Under the pieces are notes generated by a model. It was not told the origin of the DNA and searched no databases. It saw only the letters and a program-made list of their open reading frames with translations. Positions 34,012 through 43,811 of a stretch of DNA of 64,000 nt are shown here, piece after piece. The translations under genes and the position numbers were made by a program. How positions within the stretch are numbered: the stretch's first letter is position 1; each line of letters opens with the position of its first letter. The DNA comes from Olivibacter sp. XZL3 (lineage in GTDB: Bacteria > Bacteroidota > Bacteroidia > Sphingobacteriales > Sphingobacteriaceae): positions 186,001-250,000 of the forward strand of contig NZ_SBJH01000067.1 of the NCBI RefSeq assembly GCF_004368405.1, read 5' to 3'.

Positions 34012-35925
34012 ATGCGAAATATTTACAACACAAAATATCCAGCTATAATAAGCGTTTTCACGCTTTCCATCTTTTATTTTTTCACTTGCCGTTCCGTCTT
34101 TGCCCAATTGTCGGCTTCTTCCTTACCACAAGACTCATTAATCACATCATTAAATGAAGTGATTGTCAGTGAAAATCGTCTGCAAACTCCCTTTTCGGAA
34201 CAAAATAGAAATATAAATATACTAACAAAAGAACAGATAAGAAACTTACCCGCTAAATCCGTGAGCGAATTACTCAGCTTTATTCCCGGTGTAGACGTTC
34301 GGCAGCGGGGCCCGTGGGGAACACAGGCTGATGTTAGCATTGATGGCGGCACCTTCGAGCAGACAATGATTCTTGTGAACGGCATCAAAGTCAACGATCC
34401 GCAAACCGCCCATCATTCTATGAATATTCCTATCCCAATTGCTGCTATAGAACGGATAGAAGTCATCCGAGGACCTGCCGCCCGTATTTACGGCATCAAC
34501 AGCTTAACGGGTGCTATTAATATCGTAACGCGAACGCCCAACACTAATTTTTATGAAGGGAGCGCACAAGTGTCTTCGAGTTTTAAAGACAAAGAAGACG
34601 GAAATGGCGTATACAACGGTCGTAGTTTACAATTAGGCGCTGGAATAACCGCCGGCGTATCCACGCATCTGTTATACGGAAGTCATGATGCCGGTAACGG
34701 ATACCGTTATAATACGGCATATAACAACAGTAAGCTCTTCTATCAAGGAAAAATAAAGAATAATCATGAAGGACTTTGGAATTTAATGGGGGGCTACACC
34801 TACAATAGATTCGGCGCCAACGCTTATTATGCACCGCCAAATGATAAAGAAGCGAAGGAAATTGTGCAGACCGCCCTTTTTTCACTCGGTTTCACTGGCA
34901 ACGGCACTGGCAGTTGGACGTTCGCGCCCCGTGTGAGTTATCGGTATAACTATGACGATTATCGCTACAATCAATATGACCTCAGCCTATTCCGGAACCT
35001 GCATCACTCCCATGTGCTTAACACCGAACTGAATACGACTTACAATACCGGCAAGGGGCTGCTGGGGTTAGGGCTGGAGTTAAGAAACGAGTTTTTGATC
35101 AGTACCAATATGGGCGATCGACAAAGAAACAACTATGGTATGTATGCGGAATATAAGATGGACTTTTCAGATCGGTTGACGGCTAATATGGGTGCTTACG
35201 CGAATTACAATTCGCATTTCGGCTGGCAGGTATATCCCGGCTTCGATCTGGGGTACAAAATGACATCTCAGTGGCGATTTTATATCAATACCGGCTCGGG
35301 ACAGCGGATACCTTCTTTTACCGATCTATATACCAGTGGTGGAGGAAATATAGGAAATCCCGATTTGACTGCGGAGAATGCATGGTACGCTGAAGGCGGA
35401 CTGAAATACAACAGTGAACGAAGCTTCGTAAGCGCCAGTTATTTTTACAGAAAAATCAATGATTTTATTGATTGGACCAGAGGGAATACCGAGGAGAGCT
35501 GGCGTCCTAGCAACTTCATGCAAAACCAAGTACACGGCATAAATGTAACCGCTAACTGGCAGCTTAACGATTCTGAGAGCAGGCATTGGTATCTAAACGT
35601 GGCTTATAACTACCTCAATCCTAAGGTGACGAGTTCTCGTCAGGATAATGTCTTATCCAAATATGCAATTGAAAGCCTAAGACATCAGCTAGCAACGCAG
35701 CTTAGCTTTAACATAAAATCTATATCGTTCAGCATATCAGAGCGTTTTGTAGAAAGAATAAACTATAGAAATTACTTCCTGACGGACGCAAAAATGTCTT
35801 ATAAGTGGAAAGATTACCGATTGTTCTTAGACGCTAATAATATTTTCGACATTACCTACGTTGAGGCGTCTGCTATACCGCTACCCGGCCGGTGGTTTAA
35901 TCTCGGTTTTAATTGCAGCATTTAA
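34012..35925 (+). CDS. TonB-dependent outer-membrane receptor (BtuB/FecA-like, no CTD)
   Basis: An outer-membrane active-transport channel of 637 residues. An N-terminal signal (about 31 residues, ending SVFAQ) is followed by a short linker and a TonB-box-like region (LNEVIVSENR). A plug domain spans residues about 55-165: NINILTKEQIRNLPAKSVSE, IPGVDVRQRG, VNGIKVNDPQ and the GPAARIYG...GAINI motif. The beta barrel fills the rest and ends NLGFNCSI. It lacks the carboxypeptidase-regulatory N-terminal extension of SusC proteins and has no SusD partner. The substrate may be a vitamin or metal complex, but no cobalamin riboswitch is seen in the 91-base spacer. Confidence 0.9.
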   Translation: MRNIYNTKYPAIISVFTLSIFYFFTCRSVFAQLSASSLPQDSLITSLNEVIVSENRLQTPFSEQNRNINILTKEQIRNLPAKSVSELLSFIPGVDVRQRGPWGTQADVSIDGGTFEQTMILVNGIKVNDPQTAHHSMNIPIPIAAIERIEVIRGPAARIYGINSLTGAINIVTRTPNTNFYEGSAQVSSSFKDKEDGNGVYNGRSLQLGAGITAGVSTHLLYGSHDAGNGYRYNTAYNNSKLFYQGKIKNNHEGLWNLMGGYTYNRFGANAYYAPPNDKEAKEIVQTALFSLGFTGNGTGSWTFAPRVSYRYNYDDYRYNQYDLSLFRNLHHSHVLNTELNTTYNTGKGLLGLGLELRNEFLISTNMGDRQRNNYGMYAEYKMDFSDRLTANMGAYANYNSHFGWQVYPGFDLGYKMTSQWRFYINTGSGQRIPSFTDLYTSGGGNIGNPDLTAENAWYAEGGLKYNSERSFVSASYFYRKINDFIDWTRGNTEESWRPSNFMQNQVHGINVTANWQLNDSESRHWYLNVAYNYLNPKVTSSRQDNVLSKYAIESLRHQLATQLSFNIKSISFSISERFVERINYRNYFLTDAKMSYKWKDYRLFLDANNIFDITYVEASAIPLPGRWFNLGFNCSI

Positions 35926-35939
35926 TCAAATATTAATAA

Positions 35940-35964
35940 GATACGGGCAATTCAGGCCCGTATC
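35940..35964. terminator. Bidirectional terminator hairpin
   Basis: GATACGGGC (35940-35948) and GCCCGTATC (35956-35964) form a perfect 9-bp stem with a 7-base loop. It stands between the converging ends of the TonB-dependent receptor gene and the sugar isomerase/epimerase gene. Leftward it is followed by a T/A-rich tract. Confidence 0.8.
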
Positions 35965-35971
35965 TCGCCAA

Positions 35972-37024
35972 CTAGATTCCCAGTATCTCTTTGTTCAGTT
36001 TTTCGTTAACGCCTGTAGAAGCAAAATCATCAAACGTCTTATCGGTTACGCGGATGATATGTTCGCTGATAAACTTAGCTCCTTCCTTTGCGCCGTCTTC
36101 AGGATGTTTTAAAGCACATTCCCATTCCATTACGGCCCATCCACTGAAATCGTAGGCGGTAAGTTTACTAAAAACAGACTTGAAGTCCACCTGCCCATCT
36201 CCTAAGGACCTAAACCGCCCAGCACGTTCCACCCATCCTTGATATCCGCCGTAAACACCTTGCTTACCCGTTGGATTAAATTCTGCATCTTTTACATGGA
36301 ACATTTTAATGCGCTCATGGTAGTGGTCTATATACGCTAAATAATCTAAGCATTGAAGTACAAAGTGAGATGGATCGTATAAAAGACATGCTCTTACATG
36401 GTTATCTACCTTATCAAGAAACATCTCATAGCTAATCCCATCGTGTAGATCTTCACCGGGATGTATTTCGTAACATAAGTCTACGCCCGCTTCATCAAAG
36501 GCATTTAGTATCGGCAACCAGCGGTTAGCCAACTCTTTAAATCCCTCTTCTACCAAACCGGCCGGCCGTTGGGGCCAAGGATACACCGTATGCCATAAGA
36601 GGGCACCGCTAAACGTGGCATGTTCAGTAAGTCCCAGATGTTGGGAAGCCTTTGCTGCATATTTAAGTTGCTGAATAGCCCATTCCGTACGGGCCTTCGG
36701 ATTGTTGTGATATCTTTCGGGCGCAAAACCATCAAACAGTTTATCGTACGCTGGATTTACAGCTACTAGCTGACCTTGCAAGTGTGTAGAAAGTTCTGTA
36801 ATTTCCAACCCATGACTGTTTACCAGTCCCTTTATATCGTCGGCGTAGGTTTTACTCTCTGCCGCCTTCTGCAAATCAAAATAAGAGCTTGCCCAGGTTG
36901 GAATCTGTATCCCTTTGAAACCTAAATCTTTTGCCCATTTACAAATGGCATCTAGTGTATTAAACGGAGGGTTTTCGCCTATAAACTGTGCTAAAAAAAT
37001 ACCGGGTCCTTTGATTGTTTTCAT
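35972..37024 (-). CDS. Sugar phosphate isomerase/epimerase, TIM barrel
   Basis: A cytoplasmic enzyme of 350 residues in the xylose isomerase-like TIM-barrel family, without a signal peptide. Metal-binding motifs are CYEIHPGEDLHDG (Glu, His), LLYDPSHFVLQ (Asp, His), MFHVKDAEF (His) and VMEWECAL (Glu), all intact. It is the distal gene of the leftward xylose series xylB-xylA-this gene, separated from xylA by 150 bases that contain a long hairpin. It probably converts another pentose or a keto-sugar intermediate. Its exact reaction is not known. Confidence 0.88.
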   Translation of the reverse strand: MKTIKGPGIFLAQFIGENPPFNTLDAICKWAKDLGFKGIQIPTWASSYFDLQKAAESKTYADDIKGLVNSHGLEITELSTHLQGQLVAVNPAYDKLFDGFAPERYHNNPKARTEWAIQQLKYAAKASQHLGLTEHATFSGALLWHTVYPWPQRPAGLVEEGFKELANRWLPILNAFDEAGVDLCYEIHPGEDLHDGISYEMFLDKVDNHVRACLLYDPSHFVLQCLDYLAYIDHYHERIKMFHVKDAEFNPTGKQGVYGGYQGWVERAGRFRSLGDGQVDFKSVFSKLTAYDFSGWAVMEWECALKHPEDGAKEGAKFISEHIIRVTDKTFDDFASTGVNEKLNKEILGI

Positions 37025-37064
37025 TCGTGATTTCGTTTTTACTTATTCGATCTTATTGGCTTTT

Positions 37065-37103
37065 CCTGTAAACGAACACCTGAAAAAGGTGTCCGTTTAC
37101 AGG
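37065..37103 (-). repeat. Long intercistronic hairpin between xylA and the isomerase/epimerase gene
   Basis: CCTGTAAACG-a-ACACCT pairs with AGGTGT-c-CGTTTACAGG around GAAAA, 16 base pairs with one mismatch. It starts 72 bases after the xylA stop and ends 41 bases before the next start. There is no T run, so it is more likely to stabilise the xylA message or set different levels for the two genes than to terminate fully. Confidence 0.75.
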
Positions 37104-37174
37104 CTGAATATATCACAAATTCTTGAACTGACCAAAGAGCGGGCGAAAAGAGCAACTTTTTTCGACCGCTTTGA

Positions 37175-38503
37175 CTAAATATAGCGATTGATCAGATTTT
37201 CTAAAAATTCTTGTTTTCCACTGATTGCCTTCGGTTCGCCAAGAGAAACCGCTAAATCCCGGAGGTCGGTTAACCCTAACTTTCCTTCTTCATAAGCCTT
37301 ACCATCTCCATTGTCGAACGATGCATAGCGCTCTTCTCTTATCTTCTTATAATCGGAAACTTCCAAAATTTTATCTGCAGCCAACAGTGCCCGCGCAAAA
37401 GTGTCGGCACCACCGATGTGTGCATAAAATAAATCAGCCGGATCGGTCGAGTTTCTTCTAATTTTGGCGTCAAAGTTGATACCTCCGCCGCCGAACCCTC
37501 CTGCTTCAAGAATGATCAACAACGATTCCACCAATTCATTTACATTGTTCGGAAATTGATCGGTATCCCAGCCGTTTTGGTAGTCACCGCGATTAGCGTC
37601 AATGGAGCCCAGCAAACCGGCGTCCACCGCAACTTGAAGCTCATGTTGAAACGTATGGCCCGCTAAAGTAGCATGATTTACCTCGAGGTTTAATTTAAAA
37701 TCATTGAGCAAATCGTATTGGCGTAAAAATCCGATAACCGTCGCAGCATCGTAATCGTATTGATGCTTAGTAGGCTCACAGGGCTTAGGCTCTATAAAGA
37801 AAGAACCCGTAAAACCTTGCGATCGAGCATAATCCTTAGAAATGTGTAACATCTTAGCCAAGTGCTCCTGCTCTCTTTTCATATCCGTATTTAGCAAGGT
37901 CATATATCCTTCTCTTCCTCCCCAAAACACATAGTTTTCTCCTCCCAAAGCAATGGTAGCATCGAGTGCAGCTTTAATTTGTGCGCCGGCGTGTGCCACT
38001 ACATGAAAGTCGGGATTTGTTGCCGCTCCGTTCATGTAGCGTTTATGGCTAAAGAGGTTAGCTGTTCCCCAAAGCAGCTTTACGCCGCTAGCCTGCTGCT
38101 TCTCCTTAGCATAAGCTACTAACGTTTGTAGGCGATTTTCGTTTTCCACCACATCGTCGCCATAGTCCACCACGTCTACATCATGAAAGCAATAGTATGG
38201 CATATCGATCTTGGTAAAGAATTCAAATGCAGCATCCATCTTATCTTTCGCTCGTTGAATCACATCACCACTTTCGTCCCACGGAAAGTAGTGCGTTGGC
38301 CCGCCGAATGGATCTGAGCCTGTTCCATTAAATGAATGCCAGTAGGCTACTGCAAAACGAAGATGCTCCTTCATGGTTTTACCTCTTACTAGCCTATTCG
38401 GGTCGTACCAACGATAAGCTAAGGGGTTGTCGCTCTCGGGACCTTCATATTCGATCCGTCCAATTCCTTTAAAATACTCGTGTTCTCCAATAATAATTGA
38501 CAT
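37175..38503 (-). CDS. xylA: Xylose isomerase
   Basis: Interconverts D-xylose and D-xylulose; 442 residues, class II length. Characteristic segments: [19 protein letters not shown] near the N-terminus, [11 protein letters not shown] (catalytic His and Asp pair), [40 protein letters not shown] (metal Glu and Lys), [17 protein letters not shown] and [20 protein letters not shown] (metal-binding Asp residues). All catalytic and both metal sites are present. It is followed by a hairpin and preceded by xylB with a 36-base gap, in one leftward transcript. Confidence 0.98.
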   Translation of the reverse strand: MSIIIGEHEYFKGIGRIEYEGPESDNPLAYRWYDPNRLVRGKTMKEHLRFAVAYWHSFNGTGSDPFGGPTHYFPWDESGDVIQRAKDKMDAAFEFFTKIDMPYYCFHDVDVVDYGDDVVENENRLQTLVAYAKEKQQASGVKLLWGTANLFSHKRYMNGAATNPDFHVVAHAGAQIKAALDATIALGGENYVFWGGREGYMTLLNTDMKREQEHLAKMLHISKDYARSQGFTGSFFIEPKPCEPTKHQYDYDAATVIGFLRQYDLLNDFKLNLEVNHATLAGHTFQHELQVAVDAGLLGSIDANRGDYQNGWDTDQFPNNVNELVESLLIILEAGGFGGGGINFDAKIRRNSTDPADLFYAHIGGADTFARALLAADKILEVSDYKKIREERYASFDNGDGKAYEEGKLGLTDLRDLAVSLGEPKAISGKQEFLENLINRYI

Positions 38504-38539
38504 ACGTTATTTATTTATAAATTAGTAAACTATAGAATT

Positions 38540-40021
38540 TTATTTCAACTGATTATTCAGCAACTCCAGCCACTGTGCGTACGCATCCCCATAGGCAACA
38601 CCTGAAATAGGCTCGATCACTTTAAGGACTTTGACGTACTGAAAAGCTTCTTCCGGCGTCTTGAAAATACCGGCTCCAATTCCTGCTCCAAGCGCCGCTC
38701 CCACACTTCCGTCGTTATTATAAAGTTCAACGGGAACACCCGTTAGATCCACGAAAACCTGAGTAAACAACTCGCTTAGAAATAAATTAGTCTTACCTGC
38801 CCGTATAACAGACGGCGACATACCATTCTCGCGCATAATATCGAGCCCGTACCGAAAGGCGAACGCTATTCCCTCTTGGCTTGCACGAAATATATGTTGG
38901 CGATGGTGCTTATTGAAGTCCAGATTGGCGATCTGTGCACCTAATAGGCGATTTTCCAGCATGCGCTCTGCACCATTTCCAAACGGCAGTATATTAAGCC
39001 CTTCACTTCCTAAAGGAACAGTTGATGCTAATCTGTTCATCTCTTCATAATCAAGCCCTTTTCCGAATTGTTCTTTAACCCATCGGTTTAAAATCCCCGT
39101 ACCATTGATACAAAGTAGAACACCAAGTTTTGGATCATCGACCGTGTAATTAACATGTGCAAAGGTATTTACTCTCGACAAGTGATCATAAACAAGCTGA
39201 TCGCTGACACCATAAATCACTCCGGAGGTACCGGCAGTGGCCGCTACTTCCCCAGGTTTTAGAACATTCAGAGACAAGGCATTGTTGGGCTGGTCGCCAG
39301 CCTTATAGCTAACGGGTATATCCGAACTAAGCCCCAATTTATCTGCTATTTCTTTACGCAAACGGCCATGCTCCTGAAACAAGGGCTTTATCTCGGGAAT
39401 TAAATCATCCCGAAAACCGAAATAGTTCAACAGCTCTGTGGAAACCCGATTATGTTGAAAATCCCAGAATATTCCTTCAGACAGCGCAGAAATGCTGGTC
39501 GTAATAGATCCCGTAAGCTTCATAGCGATATAATCTCCAGGAAGCATCACTTTATATATTCGTTCATATACTCCTGGCTCATTTTCTTTTATCCATGCCA
39601 ACTTTGACGCTGTAAAATTACCGGGGGAGTTCAATAAGGTTCGGAGAGCGGTCTCCTCTCCCAAGCTCTTAAAGGCTTTCTCGCCTATTGGTACCGCCCG
39701 GCTATCACACCAAATTATGGAGTTACGAAGGTTATTGAATGCCTCATCCACCATCACAAGTCCGTGCATCTGGTAAGCGATACCAATGGCTTTAATGTCG
39801 CGGGGATTATATTTCTTTTTACTATTCAACGCAAGAACAGCTTGTTGCACATGTTCCCACCACATGTCAGGCGATTGTTCTGCCCACCCAACTTGAGGAG
39901 CTAGAATTGCTGTTTCTTCCTCTTCCGGGTATCGAAAAGAGGCCAGACACCGTTGATCATTTGCATCTACTACCGACACTTTAATAGCAGATGTCCCAAT
40001 ATCTATTCCTAATAATAACAT
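38540..40021 (-). CDS. xylB: Xylulokinase
   Basis: Phosphorylates D-xylulose with ATP to feed the pentose phosphate pathway; 493 residues, FGGY kinase length. The N-terminal ATPase-fold motif is LLGIDIGTSAIKVSVVD; YQMHGLVMVD is the substrate-binding loop; YKAGDQPNNALSLNVL carries the catalytic Asp; AATAGTSGVIYGV and RAGKTNLFLSELFTQVF fit the second ATP-binding part (the usual GGG is here RAGKTN). It is first in the leftward xylB-xylA series and lies directly downstream of a promoter with a palindromic operator. Confidence 0.96.
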   Translation of the reverse strand: MLLLGIDIGTSAIKVSVVDANDQRCLASFRYPEEEETAILAPQVGWAEQSPDMWWEHVQQAVLALNSKKKYNPRDIKAIGIAYQMHGLVMVDEAFNNLRNSIIWCDSRAVPIGEKAFKSLGEETALRTLLNSPGNFTASKLAWIKENEPGVYERIYKVMLPGDYIAMKLTGSITTSISALSEGIFWDFQHNRVSTELLNYFGFRDDLIPEIKPLFQEHGRLRKEIADKLGLSSDIPVSYKAGDQPNNALSLNVLKPGEVAATAGTSGVIYGVSDQLVYDHLSRVNTFAHVNYTVDDPKLGVLLCINGTGILNRWVKEQFGKGLDYEEMNRLASTVPLGSEGLNILPFGNGAERMLENRLLGAQIANLDFNKHHRQHIFRASQEGIAFAFRYGLDIMRENGMSPSVIRAGKTNLFLSELFTQVFVDLTGVPVELYNNDGSVGAALGAGIGAGIFKTPEEAFQYVKVLKVIEPISGVAYGDAYAQWLELLNNQLK

Positions 40022-40043
40022 TGAATCTCCAGTTTACTTTGGT

Positions 40044-40090
40044 TATGCTAACGTTGGCATAAAAATAAAACTTAGGGGTGATAATTGCAA
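40044..40090 (-). promoter_or_regulatory. xylB promoter with LacI-type operator
   Basis: Reading leftward, TTG (40088-40090) and TATTTTTA (40060-40067) are 20 bases apart, close to the Bacteroidota -33/-7 consensus. The word TATGCTAACGTTGGCATA (40044-40061) is palindromic in 16 of 18 positions about a central AACGTT, as in LacI-family operators. It overlaps the end of the -7 box and the expected start point, 23 bases before the xylB start. Binding of the divergently encoded regulator would block the promoter. Confidence 0.75.
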
Positions 40091-40250
40091 TAGGCATCTG
40101 CTGTTATTACCATATTTTTTATGGATTTTTTGCTTATTTTTCTATGTTTGGTAAATTATCTTGCGAATCTACCGAAGGGAATAATAACGAACGAGCCTTT
40201 CACCTGTTGAAATCCATTTCACTGCGCGCTGATTTAAGACATTATACCGA

Positions 40251-41276
40251 ATGAAGAAAGTTACAATATTGGATATTGCCAAGGAACTAAACATCACTTT
40301 TTCCACGGTTGCACGGGCCTTAAACGATCATCCGGCAATTAGTAAGTCTACAAAGGAAGCAGTGAAAAAGACTGCAGAAAGACTGGGATATCGGAAGAAT
40401 AAAATAGCTTCTTCGCTCCGCTCGGGTAAAAGCAATATTGTGGGTGTGCTGGTTCCTTCTTTAGACGTTAGCTTTTTCAGTTCGGTTGTCCATGGCATCG
40501 AATCGGTCATGAACCAACATGGATACTCAATCCTCTTATATCAGTCACAAGAATCAAACAGGAAAGAAGACAAAGGTATCGAAACCTTGCTCAACTCGCG
40601 TGTTGACGGCATTATCGTCTCTATCGCCATTAATCGCGACGACAATACGATATTCGAAGAGATCATTTCAAAAAACATTCCGCTAACCTTTTTCGATCGC
40701 GCCTTACATGAATTAAATGCCCCCTCGGTAACTATAGATGATTACAGAGGCGGCTATATGGCAACCGAACACCTGATTCAGGCAGGATACCGAAGAATCG
40801 TACATATTACAGAAACCAGAAAGCTCTCAAATTTCAAAGAGCGCTTAAGAGGCTATATGGACGCCTTAAAGGCCCACAATATCCCTTTTAATGAAGATTT
40901 AGTCCTAAAAGGAAATCTTTCTCTCGATTTCGGTAAAGATTGCGTTAAAGACCTGACGAGCCGCGGCGTTCTTTTTGATGCTATTTTTGCCTTAGAGGAC
41001 TTTACCGCCATGGGAGTAATTCAGCAATTAAAAGCACAACAGATAAAAATACCGGAAGAAGTGGGGGTAATTGGCTTTGCCAACGAAGCCTTTGGTAGTC
41101 TGGTCACTCCCTCGCTCTCGACCATCGATCAGCAAACCCATCTAATGGGACAAGAAACAGCTAAGCTGTTTTTGGCTATGCTTCAAGAAGGAAGTTTTTA
41201 TAAAACAGCTCCGAAGAAAATCACATTAGATCCCTTGTTAATTATTCGGGCTAGTTCTAAAGGACCAAAACTCTAA
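40251..41276 (+). CDS. xylR: LacI-family transcriptional regulator, probable xylose regulator
   Basis: A repressor of 341 residues. The N-terminal helix-turn-helix is VTILDIAKELNITFSTVARA with a following hinge helix (RLGYRKNKIASSLRSGKSN, including the minor-groove-inserting helix). The periplasmic-binding-protein-like effector domain contains GVLVPSLDVSFFSSVVHGIE, VDGIIVSIAINRD, VTIDDYRGGYMATEHL and the C-terminal VGVIGFANEAFG. It is divergent from xylB with a 229-base spacer that holds the operator. Xylose or a xylose derivative as ligand is inferred from context. The symbol xylR is by position only. Confidence 0.88.
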   Translation: MKKVTILDIAKELNITFSTVARALNDHPAISKSTKEAVKKTAERLGYRKNKIASSLRSGKSNIVGVLVPSLDVSFFSSVVHGIESVMNQHGYSILLYQSQESNRKEDKGIETLLNSRVDGIIVSIAINRDDNTIFEEIISKNIPLTFFDRALHELNAPSVTIDDYRGGYMATEHLIQAGYRRIVHITETRKLSNFKERLRGYMDALKAHNIPFNEDLVLKGNLSLDFGKDCVKDLTSRGVLFDAIFALEDFTAMGVIQQLKAQQIKIPEEVGVIGFANEAFGSLVTPSLSTIDQQTHLMGQETAKLFLAMLQEGSFYKTAPKKITLDPLLIIRASSKGPKL

Positions 41277-41347
41277 TCTAACTCTAATACACTTATAAAG
41301 TATTCCTAATTAGCTCCGGCACACCTTTGCAACGTTATAAAAACAAG

Positions 41348-42640
41348 ATGATTGCAAAGACACTTATTCTTTTTCTTATTTTTTCGGCCGTTTTCGTTTT
41401 CGGTTCATCTGCGCAAACGGAAACGGACACCCTGCGACTGCTTCCGAAAGAAGCAGAACAGATTTTCCTAGAAAACAACTTATCATTAATAGCTGCACGA
41501 CTGAATATTGAGCAAGCGGATGCGTTGATATTACAAGCCAAGGCATGGCCCAATCCCAATTTAGGTATTGATGAAGTCAATCTGAACCGCAATTCAACAT
41601 CGGAAGCTATCCCCCCCATATTCGGAAATTTTGCCCGGAATCAACAGTTTACCGTCCAACTTGAGCAACTTATCTTAACAGCGAAAAAGAGAAAAAGAAA
41701 TATAAATCTTGAAGTAAGCAACAAGCAATTGGCAGAAAGCGCGTTTATTGATTTCTTACAATCATTAAAAGTCGAGTTCAGAACCCTATTAGCGCAAGTA
41801 TTGTATAATCAGGAAACCTTCTCCGACTTAGCGCGACAAGTGCAGATTATTAGCCGACTGGTAAAAGCGCAAGAAGCACAGCTGCAGACAGGAAACACTT
41901 CACAAGCGAGTTACCTTCGCCTTAAAGCCCTTCAGATTGAACTTTTCAACGAACTGAAGGAAGCGCAAGAAGAGCATAATCAGCTAGAGTCGAATTTAAA
42001 AACACTGATGGCTGTTCCCGGACCGGTATTCGTTGTGCTGAACGACACGAATCAAACACCGGAAACGATCCGTAAATGGGCTAAGCTATCCTTTACGCGA
42101 CTTGTTCAACTGATAGATCTCAACAACAGTCAACTTAAAGTTGCCGATAATTTGAAGGAAGTTTCGGTATCTGCATTGGCGGTGGAAAAAGCAAAGAGAA
42201 TTCCAGACCTGACCTTCAATCTAAACTACGACCGTAACGGGTCGACCATGTTCAATTTCTTTGGTGCCGGTTTATCGTTCGATTTGCCCATATTCGACAG
42301 AAACAAAGGCAATATCAAACAAGCCTCTTTGGAAGTTAAAAAGCACGAATATCTAGTAGAAGAAAAGAAAAGCGCTCTATACAATCAACTAGAGGAAGCT
42401 TACAAAAACATCAACCAAAGCATCGAACTTTACAAAAGCTTTGACCCTGGCTACCTCGCGCAGTTGGAAAACATGCAATCCTCTATCGCAAATAACCTAA
42501 TTAAACGCAACCTCAGTTTACTCGAATTTATTGACCTTTTTGATTCGTTCAAAAAAAGTAAATCGTTGTATTTCAAGGTTAAAAGGGACATTCAATTGAA
42601 AGAATGCGAACTAAGCTATTTAGTTGGACAAGATTTTTAA
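41348..42640 (+). CDS. TolC-like outer-membrane efflux protein
   Basis: The outer-membrane channel of a tripartite pump, 430 residues. The start at 41348 (MIAKTLILFLIFSAVFVFG) gives a signal peptide ending SSAQ; an upstream TTG at 41327 would only add seven polar residues. The two-fold repeat of long helices with heptads is visible in LPKEAEQIFLENNLSLIAARLNIEQADALILQAKAWPNPNLG, and again in LVQLIDLNNSQLKVADNLKE and FNFFGAGLSFDLPIFDRNKG. It is the first gene of an operon with the adaptor (gap 25 bases) and permease. CusC/CzcC type is inferred. Confidence 0.9.
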   Translation: MIAKTLILFLIFSAVFVFGSSAQTETDTLRLLPKEAEQIFLENNLSLIAARLNIEQADALILQAKAWPNPNLGIDEVNLNRNSTSEAIPPIFGNFARNQQFTVQLEQLILTAKKRKRNINLEVSNKQLAESAFIDFLQSLKVEFRTLLAQVLYNQETFSDLARQVQIISRLVKAQEAQLQTGNTSQASYLRLKALQIELFNELKEAQEEHNQLESNLKTLMAVPGPVFVVLNDTNQTPETIRKWAKLSFTRLVQLIDLNNSQLKVADNLKEVSVSALAVEKAKRIPDLTFNLNYDRNGSTMFNFFGAGLSFDLPIFDRNKGNIKQASLEVKKHEYLVEEKKSALYNQLEEAYKNINQSIELYKSFDPGYLAQLENMQSSIANNLIKRNLSLLEFIDLFDSFKKSKSLYFKVKRDIQLKECELSYLVGQDF

Positions 42641-42665
42641 AGGCACACACTCAGTATTCATTCAA

Positions 42666-43766
42666 ATGAAAAAAAAACTACTCTTTATTTCGCTCGCCGC
42701 CTTAGGCTTCGCTTCATGCCAATCGAACAAGAAGGAAAATCCGAAAGCAAGCGATTTGAAAAATGTCTGCTTAGACGACAATGTTAAAAAGATCATTAGC
42801 ACGGATACCATTCGCGCAAGCATGGAAAACAAAGAAACACTGAAACTTACCGGAAGCGTCAGTTACAACGAAGATCAGGTTTACAAGTTTGTGCCGCTTT
42901 TGAGCGGCGTGGTGCAACATGTCGGATTTACGCTTGGCGATTACGTAAAAAAAGGTCAAGTACTATTGGAGATAAGTAGTACCGACCTGAACGGCATGGT
43001 GGCAGCTTTAAATGAAGCAGAATTAAAATTAAAAATCGCCCAACGGCAGTTAAGCGCGACCCAGAATTTATATGCCGATGGCGTGGCATCAGATAAAGAA
43101 ATTTTAGAAGCCCAAGCCGATGTCAGTTATGCCCAAGCTGAAATCAAGAAGATAAAAGCAAGCTTAAGTATTTTGGGAGGCAATATTGAAAAAGGCTTAC
43201 TGGTTATTCGCTCAAAACAAGAAGGTTATATTGTCGAGAAGAATATAGTTGACGCGCAGCAAATTGAAACCGGCGGAGAACCGTTATTTGTGATAGGCGA
43301 TTTAAGTAAGGTCTGGGTGAAGGCCAATGTATATACCGGAAATATTAGTAAAATAAAAAAAGGTCAATCGGTAAGCATTGAAACAACGGCATATCCCAAC
43401 AAACGTTTTCAGGGAATTATCAATCGCCTTTCTAATGTGCTAGATCCGAATGAACGTGTTCTGAAAGCCGTTATCGAGCTTGATAACCGAGAGCTTCTGC
43501 TTAGGCCAGAAATGATGGCAACCATCGATGTACGCCTTGACCGTCAAATTAATAGTATTGCGATCCCTCATAAATCCGTCATATTTGATAATGAAGCCTA
43601 TCACCTCATTAAATACAAAGACGACTGTAATTTGGAGGTAGTGGATTTCACGCCGATTTATGAAGACAATAAGTACTATTACGCTGTAGACGACCACCTT
43701 ATTGACGGTGACCGCATTATTACTACGAACAGCTTATTGATCTATAACAAGTTAATTGAAAGATAA
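42666..43766 (+). CDS. RND efflux periplasmic adaptor, lipoprotein
   Basis: The membrane-fusion component, 366 residues. I choose the ATG at 42666 because MKKKLLFISLAALGFASC is a lipoprotein signal with Cys18; a start at 42624 would add 14 residues and overlap the upstream gene. The barrel-sandwich (lipoyl) domain appears in PLLSGVVQHVGFTLGDYVKKGQVL and LVIRSKQEGYIVEKNI. A helical hairpin lies between (NEAELKLKIAQRQL...EILEAQADVSYAQAEI), and the beta-barrel domain in LSKVWVKANVYTGNISKIKKGQ. CusB/CzcB-type metal adaptors share this architecture. There is no N-terminal heavy-metal-binding extension. The permease follows after 45 bases. Confidence 0.9.
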   Translation: MKKKLLFISLAALGFASCQSNKKENPKASDLKNVCLDDNVKKIISTDTIRASMENKETLKLTGSVSYNEDQVYKFVPLLSGVVQHVGFTLGDYVKKGQVLLEISSTDLNGMVAALNEAELKLKIAQRQLSATQNLYADGVASDKEILEAQADVSYAQAEIKKIKASLSILGGNIEKGLLVIRSKQEGYIVEKNIVDAQQIETGGEPLFVIGDLSKVWVKANVYTGNISKIKKGQSVSIETTAYPNKRFQGIINRLSNVLDPNERVLKAVIELDNRELLLRPEMMATIDVRLDRQINSIAIPHKSVIFDNEAYHLIKYKDDCNLEVVDFTPIYEDNKYYYAVDDHLIDGDRIITTNSLLIYNKLIER

Positions 43767-43811
43767 GGATTTGCTTTTTCTAAGCGTCTTCCCAAAACCC
43801 ACTTATTTAAA

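Noticed and set aside
34074-34394. Minus-strand frame of 106 codons opposite the TonB-dependent receptor signal and plug
   Set aside because: Antisense to clearly conserved plug motifs; no domain or start context.
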